Below, in pieces: positions 1 to 5,909 of a DNA stretch of 6,601 bases. This stretch comes from Lachnospiraceae bacterium (GTDB taxonomy: Bacteria; Bacillota; Clostridia; Lachnospirales; Lachnospiraceae), in NCBI GenBank assembly GCA_024695225.1, contig JAILIO010000268.1, positions 1 to 6,601 of the forward strand, given 5' to 3'. Below the pieces are notes generated by a model. It was not told where the DNA came from and ran no database searches. It saw only the letters and a program-made list of their open reading frames with translations. Positions within the stretch are counted from its first letter, which is position 1; every line of letters begins with the position of its first letter. Made by a program: the position numbers and the translations under genes.

Positions 1-22
1 GTCAAATCTGTGGCATAAGGGA

Positions 23-53
23 TGTGAAACGGTCACAGAAAAATGAATTTTTC
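23..53. promoter_or_regulatory. Two adjacent inverted repeats, possible operator
   Basis: TGTGA (23-27) and TCACA (33-37) form an inverted repeat with a 5-nt centre. Directly next to it, GAAAAAT (38-44) and ATTTTTC (47-53) form a perfect 7-bp inverted repeat around GA. Both lie about 65-95 bp upstream of the proposed -10 box of the small + strand gene, a place where activator or repressor sites can sit. The first half-sites resemble those of CRP/FNR-family regulators, but the usual spacing in that family is 6 nt, not 5. Chance occurrence in AT-rich DNA is quite possible, especially for the second repeat. Confidence 0.25.
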
Positions 54-116
54 AAAAAACAGGGAAATATTTCGTCATAAGGGTATAAAATACTGGATTT
101 TTGATGAAAATGGATA

Positions 117-122
117 TATAAT
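117..122 (+). promoter_or_regulatory. Possible -10 box for the small + strand gene
   Basis: A perfect TATAAT lies 38 nt before the start codon at 161 and 21 nt before the ribosome binding site, a sensible leader length. At 17-bp spacing the -35 position (94-99, TGGATT) matches the consensus poorly, so the promoter is either activator-dependent or not real. A competing TATAAA occurs at 84-89 without a better -35. Confidence 0.35.
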
Positions 123-160
123 ATTTGCTGTTATTATAGACTTAAAGGAGCAGAGTTGAC

Positions 161-451
161 ATGGAAACTGCGTATCAGAAGGTAAAAGTTCATAATGAAG
201 TAGAGTGGTGCGAGGTGGCAGACCCTGAGCTGAAGGCAGAGATAGAGAAGAGCCTTCTGAAGAACGGGGTTTCTTATTTTATAACCTGGGTGAAGCCCAA
301 ACTGTTCTCCGGAGACAAGAGGGAAAAATGCATCTTCTGTGTGAACGCCCTTCAAAAAGAGAGAGCAGATGAAGCCATAAAGCCCCTCTGTGAGAATCAG
401 GAAAATGACATCAGGTTTCTGAACAAAAAGGTGGAACGTTCCTACTACTGA
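161..451 (+). CDS. Small hypothetical protein, 96 aa, alpha/beta
   Basis: Function not recognised. The start is supported by a strong AAAGGAG at 144-150, ten bases before the ATG. The protein is soluble, with no signal peptide or membrane segment. A plausible order of elements is a strand near residues 14-19 (EWCEV), a charged helix at 21-35, a strand at 37-44 (VSYFITWV), a strand at 56-62 around CIFC, a helix at 64-76 and a C-terminal basic tail ending RSYY. This beta-alpha-beta layout, with a charged helix leading into a hydrophobic strand, is reminiscent of small DUF2007-like 'putative signal transducing' proteins, but that is a fold-level guess. Cysteines are at 17, 57, 60 and 77; C57-x-x-C60 could bind metal or be redox active, though nothing else supports this. 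The gene stands alone, converging on the large activase-type gene downstream. Being a real gene is likely from the RBS, codon pattern and downstream terminator-like hairpins; its role is unknown. Confidence 0.82.
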   Translation: METAYQKVKVHNEVEWCEVADPELKAEIEKSLLKNGVSYFITWVKPKLFSGDKREKCIFCVNALQKERADEAIKPLCENQENDIRFLNKKVERSYY

Positions 452-478
452 TCTTTCCTGGTTATGAATACAAAGCAA

Positions 479-509
479 CCGGCTTCAGCGGATAAGACGC
501 TTCAGCCGG
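479..509 (-). terminator. Hairpin in convergent gap, likely activase terminator
   Basis: The outer stem CCGGCT/AGCCGG (479-484 with 504-509) and inner stem AGCG/CGCT (487-490 with 498-501) enclose a 7-nt loop and are separated by a symmetric 2x2 internal loop. Read on the minus strand, the internal loop is GA opposite GA, a tandem G-A mismatch that stacks well in RNA. Read on the plus strand it is UC opposite UC, which is weak. On the minus strand the stem is followed by TTGCTTTGTATT, a broken U-rich tract. It therefore best fits the end of the minus-strand transcript, 20 nt after its stop codon, although it could act in both directions. Confidence 0.45.
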
Positions 510-528
510 CCACACAATTTTGAATCGT

Positions 529-3500
529 TTATGCAACGGTCCTTTCGTCACCCTTGGCGGAAGGGTCGTTTTCTTTTGGATCTTTTTTCTCATTTCCTAT
601 GGCTGTGGACAGCATAAGTTTGATCCGGTTCAGCTGGTTGACCTCGCTGGCTCCCGGATCGTAGTCTATGGCGACGATGTTGGAACCGGGGTAGTGCCTC
701 CGAACCTCTTTTATCACGCCTTTTCCCACCACATGGTTTGGCAGGCATCCGAAGGGCTGTATGCAGATTATGTTTCTGACACCTGATTCCATGAGTTCGG
801 CCATTTCTCCCGTAAGGAACCATCCTTCGCCGGTCTGGTTTCCGATGGACACTATGGGACTGGCCATGGAGGCAGTCTTGTATATGGACTGGGGAGGCTC
901 AAAGTGACGGCTCTTTTTGAAGGCTTTCACCGCAGTGCCCCTCAGGGTCTCTATCAGAAGTATCCCTGCTCTGCAAACCGCGGCGGTCTTCAGACTTGTA
1001 CCCAGGTTGTCAGCTTTATAGATCTGGTTGTAAAAGCAGTAGAGCATAAAATCCAAAATGTCCGGTACCACTGCCTCGGCCCCTTCTTTTTCAAGAAGTT
1101 CCACCAGATGATTGTTTGCCATGGGGGCATATTTCACCAGGATCTCTCCGACTACGCCAACACGTGGCTTTCTGTTTTCTTCGTGTATGGGAATGCTGTC
1201 AAAGTCGTTTATCATTTCCCGGCACATAGATTTAAATTTTCTAAGGCTTACACTTTTTGAAGTCAGAAACTCAATGCATTTATTTTTCCATTTTTCATGC
1301 ATCTCATCCACCGAACCCGGAGTGATCTCGTAAGGGCGCATCCTGTATACGCATCTCTCGAAGATGTCCCCGAATACTGCGCCGAAGCAGGCGTGCACCA
1401 GCATCTTCAGGTTCAGTTTGAACCCCGGGTTTGTTTCGATACCCTGCATGCTCAGGGCGATCACAGGGATCTGTTCCATTCCGGCTTTTCTGAGCGCGCG
1501 CCTTATAAACCCTACATAGTTTGTGGCTCTGCATCCTCCGCCGGTCTGGGTCATTATGACTGCGGTTCGGTCCAGGTCGAATTCTCCGCTGTTCAGGGCG
1601 TCCATTATCTGACCTATGGTGATGAGAGATGGATAACAGGCGTCGTTATTTACATATTTAAGTCCTGCGTTCACCGCATCCCGGTTCTCGTTAGAGAGCA
1701 CATGGAGATTGTAACCGCAGGAAGCCATGGCGGGGATGATCACGTCCATGTGGATGGGGGACAGCTGGGGCACCAGTATGGAATAATCCTTCCGCATCTC
1801 CTCAGTGAAGGGCACTTTTTCAATGTTTGTGGGGCGGATGACCCTTTTTTCGGTTTTTTTGCTCCGGATCCTGATGGCAGCCAGAAGCGAGCGCACCCTT
1901 ATACGGGCAGCCCCCAGGTTGTTTACCTCATCTATCTTGAGACAGGTGTATATCTTTTCCGATCCTGTGAGGATGTCGGACACCTGGTCCGTGGTGACCG
2001 CGTCCAGACCGCAGCCGAAGGAGTTGAGCTGGATGACATCCAGATCGTCCCTTGTGCGGACAAAAGCTGCAGCCGCATACATCCTGGAATGGTATACCCA
2101 CTGGTCTGATACTATGAGAGGCCGGTCCGGATGTCCCAGATGTGCCACGGAGTCTTCGGACAGCACTGCCAGTCCGTATGAATTTATGAGTTCCGGGATC
2201 CCGTGATTGATCTCAGGATCTATATGATACGGACGTCCCAGGAGTACGATCCCGTGGACATGGTTTTCCTCCATATATTTCAGGGTCTTTTCGCCCTTTG
2301 CTCGGATGTCGGACCGGACAGCTTCCATTTCTTCCCAGGCTTCGGAGCAGGCTTTTATTATCTCTTTCTCGGGAAGCTCCTTGAATTCGTTCAAAAGTCC
2401 CTGGGTCACAACTTTAAGGTCAGTGAAGGCGATGAAAGGATTCCGGAGTGAAACCTTTCCATCGGTCACAGATTCCACATTGTTTTTGATGTTTTCCGAG
2501 TAGGATGTGACAACAGGGCAGTTGTAGTGGTTTGTGGCGCCCTTTGTCTCAAATTTCTCATAAAACACAGAAGGGTAAAAAATAAAATCAGCTTTCTGCG
2601 CTATCAGCCATTCTATATGACCGTGAGCCAGTTTTGCGGGATAGCACTCCGATTCGCTGGGAATGGATTCTATGCCAAGCTCGTATATCTTTCTGGTGGA
2701 AGGCGGGGACAGGATCACCCTGTAACCCAGTTTTGTAAAGAAGGTATACCAGAAAGGATAGTTTTCATACATGTTGAGGACTCTGGGAATGCCCACTGTT
2801 CCTCTGGGAGCGTTTTCAGGGCTTAAAGGTTCGTAGGAGAAGAGTCTCTTCAGCTTGTATTCGTACAGATTGGGGACAGAGTTTTCTTTCTTCTGACGTC
2901 CCAGTCCTCTTTCGCATCTGTTGCCTGATATATACTGGCGTCCGCCGGTGAAACGGTTTATGGTGAGGCGGCAGCTGTTGGTGCAGCCCTTGCATTTGGT
3001 TAGACTGGTCTCGAACCGGAGATTATTTATCTGCTCAAGGCTTAGCATGGAGGAAACAGATCCCTGTTCGTAGTGGTCCCTTGCGATCAGCGCAGCTCCG
3101 AAGGCTCCCATTATGCCTGCTATATCAGGCCTTATGGCTTCACAGTCGGCGATGTGTTCAAATGAGCGTAGAACTGCATCGTTGTAGAAGGTTCCTCCCT
3201 GGACCACGATGTTCCGGCCAAGCTCGGAGGCATCAGAAACCTTTATCACCTTGAAAAGAGCATTCTTTATGACGGAATAGGCAAGGCCCGCAGAGATGTC
3301 GGAAACTTCTGCGCCTTCCTTCTGGGCCTGTTTCACCTTTGAATTCATGAAAACCGTGCAGCGGGTTCCGAGATCTATGGGATGCTTTGCAAAGAGGGCG
3401 GCGTCTGCAAACTCTTCTACAGACATGTTCAGGGATTTCGCAAAGGTTTCCAGGAAGGAGCCGCACCCGGAGGAGCAGGCTTCGTTCAGCTGCACGCTGT

Positions 3501-4821
3501 CAACCGCCTGGTTCTTTATCCTGATGCATTTCATGTCCTGACCGCCGATATCCAGTATGCAGTCCACATCCGGATCAAAAAAGGCTGCGGCGGTGTAGTG
3601 GGCTATGGTCTCAACTTCCCCTTCGTCCAGCATGAAAGCTGCCTTCATAAGCGCTTCTCCGTATCCGGTGGAGCAGGCCCGCATTATATGGGCATCCGGG
3701 GGAAGAAGGCTGTAGATCTCCTTTATGGAAGCGATGGCAGTTTTGAGAGGGGACCCGTTGTTGCTTGAATAAAAGGAATACAGAAGGGTTCCGTTCTCGT
3801 CTGTGACTGCGGTCTTCGTGGTGGTGGATCCTGCGTCGATGCCGAGAAACACGTTCCCGTGGCAGTTCCTGATATCTCCCCGCTTGACCTTTGCCTTTTC
3901 ATGGCGGGTTTTAAACTCCCTGTAGGACTCCTCAGACGGAAATAAGGGCTCCATACGCTCAACCTCAAACTGCATATGAAGATCTCCCGAGAGCTTTGCT
4001 ATAAGATCTGACAGAGTCATTTCCACTGAAGGGTCTGAATTCATGGCAGATCCCATGGCGGCAAAGAGATGGGAGCCTTCGGGTATGATGGTGTGCTCAT
4101 CATCCAGTTTGAGAGTTCTTATGAAGGCTGTTCTCAGTTCCGTGAGAAAGTGGAGAGGCCCTCCGAGAAATGCCACATGTCCCCTTATAGGTTTGCCGCA
4201 GGCAAGGCCTGATATGGTCTGGTTCACCACAGCCTGAAAGATGGAAGCGGACAGATCTTCCCTGGATGCGCCTTCATTTATAAGGGGCTGTATGTCTGAT
4301 TTTGCAAAAACACCGCAGCGCGCGGCTATATTGTACAGGGAGGTGTAATCCTTTGCATATTCATTCAGACCTGCCGCATCCGTGTGGAGAAGGGAGGCCA
4401 TCTGGTCTATGAAGGATCCCGTGCCTCCTGCGCAGATGCCGTTCATTCGCTGTTCCACATTGCCGTCTTCAAAATAGATGATCTTTGCGTCCTCGCCTCC
4501 AAGCTCTATGGCCACATCCGTAGAAGGGGCCAGTTTTCTGAGAGCCGTGGACACAGCGATCACTTCCTGGACAAAGGGGATCCCCAGGCAGGTGGCGAGT
4601 GTGAGCCCTCCGGAACCTGTGATCACAGGGTTCACTGTGACATTTCCGGCTTTTTGGAAGGCTTCCTGTATGAGCTGTGAAAAAGTTTCCTTTATATTTG
4701 CATAATGGCGTTTATAATCGGAGAAGATCAGATCTCCTTCGGGACTCATAAGCGCCACCTTTACGGTTGTGGATCCTATATCTATTCCGAGAGAATAGTT
4801 GTCTTTATTGCCTTTTGGCAT
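529..4821 (-). CDS. Fused acyl-CoA dehydratase activase-like FeS ATPase
   Basis: A 1430-residue cytosolic protein of the BadF/BadG/BcrA/HgdC activase superfamily fused to DUF2229 and HgdB-like parts. Family activases hydrolyse ATP to drive a low-potential electron from a [4Fe-4S] cluster into a partner such as 2-hydroxyacyl-CoA dehydratase; the substrate here is unknown. Module 1 (about 10-260) has phosphate motifs DIGSTT (14-19) and ELGGED (106-111), cysteine-loop CAGGTGSF (130-137), C169 and FLGG (218-221). Module 2 (about 325-580) has DAGSTT (329-334), DIGGQD (424-429), CSSGCGSF (449-456), C488 and QGGT (541-544). A Cys cluster follows (C610, C613, C617, C636), then a DUF2229-like region from about 675, with an ESECYPAKLAHGH stretch at 723-735. 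The C-terminal half has GLDAVTTDQ (938-946), NNDACYPS (1058-1065), TGGGCRATN (1093-1101) and IQPFGCLPNHV (1354-1364), resembling HgdB-type dehydratase or DCCP proteins. The start is set by AGGAGGG (4829-4835), seven bases away. It is monocistronic in this window and intact. The family is sure; the reaction is not. Confidence 0.95.
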   Translation of the reverse strand: MPKGNKDNYSLGIDIGSTTVKVALMSPEGDLIFSDYKRHYANIKETFSQLIQEAFQKAGNVTVNPVITGSGGLTLATCLGIPFVQEVIAVSTALRKLAPSTDVAIELGGEDAKIIYFEDGNVEQRMNGICAGGTGSFIDQMASLLHTDAAGLNEYAKDYTSLYNIAARCGVFAKSDIQPLINEGASREDLSASIFQAVVNQTISGLACGKPIRGHVAFLGGPLHFLTELRTAFIRTLKLDDEHTIIPEGSHLFAAMGSAMNSDPSVEMTLSDLIAKLSGDLHMQFEVERMEPLFPSEESYREFKTRHEKAKVKRGDIRNCHGNVFLGIDAGSTTTKTAVTDENGTLLYSFYSSNNGSPLKTAIASIKEIYSLLPPDAHIMRACSTGYGEALMKAAFMLDEGEVETIAHYTAAAFFDPDVDCILDIGGQDMKCIRIKNQAVDSVQLNEACSSGCGSFLETFAKSLNMSVEEFADAALFAKHPIDLGTRCTVFMNSKVKQAQKEGAEVSDISAGLAYSVIKNALFKVIKVSDASELGRNIVVQGGTFYNDAVLRSFEHIADCEAIRPDIAGIMGAFGAALIARDHYEQGSVSSMLSLEQINNLRFETSLTKCKGCTNSCRLTINRFTGGRQYISGNRCERGLGRQKKENSVPNLYEYKLKRLFSYEPLSPENAPRGTVGIPRVLNMYENYPFWYTFFTKLGYRVILSPPSTRKIYELGIESIPSESECYPAKLAHGHIEWLIAQKADFIFYPSVFYEKFETKGATNHYNCPVVTSYSENIKNNVESVTDGKVSLRNPFIAFTDLKVVTQGLLNEFKELPEKEIIKACSEAWEEMEAVRSDIRAKGEKTLKYMEENHVHGIVLLGRPYHIDPEINHGIPELINSYGLAVLSEDSVAHLGHPDRPLIVSDQWVYHSRMYAAAAFVRTRDDLDVIQLNSFGCGLDAVTTDQVSDILTGSEKIYTCLKIDEVNNLGAARIRVRSLLAAIRIRSKKTEKRVIRPTNIEKVPFTEEMRKDYSILVPQLSPIHMDVIIPAMASCGYNLHVLSNENRDAVNAGLKYVNNDACYPSLITIGQIMDALNSGEFDLDRTAVIMTQTGGGCRATNYVGFIRRALRKAGMEQIPVIALSMQGIETNPGFKLNLKMLVHACFGAVFGDIFERCVYRMRPYEITPGSVDEMHEKWKNKCIEFLTSKSVSLRKFKSMCREMINDFDSIPIHEENRKPRVGVVGEILVKYAPMANNHLVELLEKEGAEAVVPDILDFMLYCFYNQIYKADNLGTSLKTAAVCRAGILLIETLRGTAVKAFKKSRHFEPPQSIYKTASMASPIVSIGNQTGEGWFLTGEMAELMESGVRNIICIQPFGCLPNHVVGKGVIKEVRRHYPGSNIVAIDYDPGASEVNQLNRIKLMLSTAIGNEKKDPKENDPSAKGDERTVA
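550..577 (+). terminator. Rho-independent terminator for the small + gene
   Basis: ACCCTT (550-555) and AAGGGT (561-566) form a 6-bp stem with a 5-nt GGCGG loop, followed after two bases by TTTTCTTTT (569-577). This is the shape of a + strand intrinsic terminator, about 100 nt after the stop codon of the small gene. It lies inside the coding sequence of the opposing activase gene, over codons about 1415-1424, which encode a hydrophilic tail of probably low constraint. The stem is short, so efficiency may be modest. Confidence 0.5.
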
Positions 4822-4828
4822 TATATAT

Positions 4829-4835
4829 CCCTCCT
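4829..4835 (-). promoter_or_regulatory. Strong RBS of the activase gene
   Basis: AGGAGGG read on the minus strand, seven bases before the ATG whose first base is 4821. It fixes this start ahead of later in-frame ATGs and places the first ATPase motif at residue 14, the usual position in the family. Confidence 0.85.
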
Positions 4836-4846
4836 GCGTTTAAGAA

Positions 4847-4879
4847 CATTTAAATGCATTAGATGCATCAACATTGCAT
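4847..4879. repeat. Cluster of short palindromes in the activase leader
   Basis: Three perfect palindromes sit in a row: CATTTAAATG (4847-4856), AATGCATT (4853-4860) and GATGCATC (4862-4869), plus a further TGCAT at 4875-4879. TGCAT occurs three times in 25 bp. The cluster lies between the proposed activase -10 box and its RBS, a typical repressor position. In the transcript the two ATGCAT units could also pair as a 6-bp stem with a 3-nt loop. Either an operator or a leader hairpin is possible; AT-rich chance is the alternative. Confidence 0.35.
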
Positions 4880-4906
4880 AATATTACAGACAGAAACAAA
4901 AATCAA
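4878..4906 (-). promoter_or_regulatory. Sigma-A-type promoter for the activase gene
   Basis: On the minus strand, -35 TTGATT (4906-4901; four of six consensus bases) is separated by 17 bp from -10 TATTAT (4883-4878; five of six). Transcription would begin near 4871, giving a leader of about 50 nt that contains the palindrome cluster and the AGGAGGG site. Confidence 0.65.
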
Positions 4907-4918
4907 ACCGTACTCAAT

Positions 4919-4947
4919 TTTACTTTTGGCGATCATTTTATTATAAT
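4919..4947 (+). promoter_or_regulatory. Sigma-A-type promoter for the rhomboid-like operon
   Basis: -35 TTTACT (4919-4924; four of six consensus bases), a 17-bp spacer and a perfect -10 TATAAT (4942-4947). Transcription would begin near 4954. TAATGTG is repeated at 4944-4950 and 4954-4960, exactly one helical turn apart, overlapping the -10 and start point, which might be a regulator site. The -35 boxes of this promoter and the divergent activase promoter are only 12 bp apart. Confidence 0.68.
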
Positions 4948-4971
4948 GTGCCGTAATGTGAACAGGGTTTT

Positions 4972-4978
4972 AGGAGGG
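4972..4978 (+). promoter_or_regulatory. Strong RBS of the rhomboid-like gene
   Basis: AGGAGGG, ten bases before the ATG at 4989; it supports that start codon. Confidence 0.8.
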
Positions 4979-4988
4979 AATATCATAT

Positions 4989-5909
4989 ATGAGTGGATTT
5001 GAACGCAGATTTGGGAAATATGCCATAAGAAATCTCACAGGGGTTTTGATACTCTGCTATGTGGCAGGGTACATTATAGAAATGATAAATCCTGCCTTTA
5101 TCAATTATCTCACCCTGAATCCTTATGCCATATTACACGGGCAGATATGGAGACTTCTGACCTGGGTGATAGTGCCACCCAGCTCTTCAAACTTTATATT
5201 TACACTGATAATGCTGTTTTTCTATTTTTCCATAGGCACCCAGCTTGAGAGGGTGTGGGGTACATACAATTATAATGTATATATGTTTCTGGGATTTCTC
5301 TTCACCATAGCAGGAGCATTCCTTATGCTGGGCATATCCTATTTGGTGTATCCCGGGATCGGAACATCCGAATCTGTTGCAAAGTATTTTATGGTGAGCG
5401 CCGGATTTTTCAGCACATACTATGTGAATATGTCCATCTTTCTCGCCTATGCCGCAACCTTCCCGGATTCCGTGGTGCTGTTCATGTTCATCATCCCCCT
5501 GAAGGTCAAGTGGCTTGGAATAATATATGCAGTATTTCTTCTGTATCAGGGGATTTCTTATATATCTTCGGGGATATGGCAGATAGCCATAGCCATGGCA
5601 GCCTCCCTTTTGAATTTCCTGATCTACTGGCTGAAGAGCCGTGGAGTCATCAGACCGGGAGGCATAAAGCAGAATGTGAAGAACATGAATAACGCCAGAA
5701 GGTTCAGGCAAGGAGTGTCTTCCGGAATGTCCGGGATCACCAAGCACAAATGCGCCATCTGCGGACGGACGGAGGCTGATTCTCCCAATATGCAGTTCCG
5801 GTTCTGTTCTAAATGTGAGGGCAATTACGAATACTGTGAGGAACATCTGTATACACATAAACATGTAAAGATAGGCGATTATACGGGGCAGTGGAGCGAT
5901 GGACAGTGA
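4989..5909 (+). CDS. Rhomboid-fold pseudoprotease with zinc-finger tail
   Basis: A 306-residue membrane protein. Rhomboid hallmarks are HGQIWRLLTW (50-59) in the first loop after TM1 and QLERVWG (85-91) after TM2. Hydrophobic segments lie at about 16-33, 65-82, 93-115, 131-157, 161-188 and 189-214, giving the six-helix core. The catalytic parts are missing: no GxSG occurs in the TM4 region (the aligned stretch reads YYVNMSIFLAY, 144-154), and TM6 (IWQIAIAMAASLLNF, 196-210) has no histidine. It is therefore probably a non-proteolytic rhomboid relative, like Derlin or iRhom proteins of eukaryotes in principle, acting by binding membrane proteins. A basic linker (about 217-250, cytosolic by the positive-inside rule) leads to C255-x2-C258, C273-x2-C276, C283-x2-H286, H290 and H292, a pattern able to bind one or two zinc ions. 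It is first in its operon; its end overlaps the next gene by 11 nt. The fold is well supported; lack of protease activity is inferred from motif loss. Confidence 0.92.
   Translation: MSGFERRFGKYAIRNLTGVLILCYVAGYIIEMINPAFINYLTLNPYAILHGQIWRLLTWVIVPPSSSNFIFTLIMLFFYFSIGTQLERVWGTYNYNVYMFLGFLFTIAGAFLMLGISYLVYPGIGTSESVAKYFMVSAGFFSTYYVNMSIFLAYAATFPDSVVLFMFIIPLKVKWLGIIYAVFLLYQGISYISSGIWQIAIAMAASLLNFLIYWLKSRGVIRPGGIKQNVKNMNNARRFRQGVSSGMSGITKHKCAICGRTEADSPNMQFRFCSKCEGNYEYCEEHLYTHKHVKIGDYTGQWSDGQ

Noticed and set aside
23..37. CRP/FNR binding site
   Set aside because: The half-sites fit but the spacer is 5 nt rather than 6. It is kept only as a low-confidence inverted repeat, not assigned to a regulator.
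1..80. Tail of an upstream + strand gene ending in the first 80 bases
   Set aside because: All three forward frames close at 18, 46 or 80, and none shows enough sequence to be called coding.
134..478. A 114-codon open frame on the minus strand opposite the small gene
   Set aside because: It is antisense to a gene with a clear RBS and a sensible protein. Its translation shows no recognisable domain, and no good RBS was identified for it.
1297..2109. A 270-codon + strand open frame inside the activase gene
   Set aside because: It is antisense to an intact, motif-rich coding sequence. Its translation is rich in His, Gly, Val and Tyr with no domain, as expected for a shadow frame of a biased codon pattern.
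4822..4988. Riboswitch or other structured leader RNA between the divergent genes
   Set aside because: The leaders are only about 35-50 nt, too short for known riboswitch classes. Only small palindromes and promoter elements are visible.
5187..5864. A 225-codon minus-strand open frame opposite the rhomboid-like gene
   Set aside because: The + strand frame has a promoter, RBS, six membrane helices and family motifs. The antisense product is rich in His, Ile and Gly with no domain.
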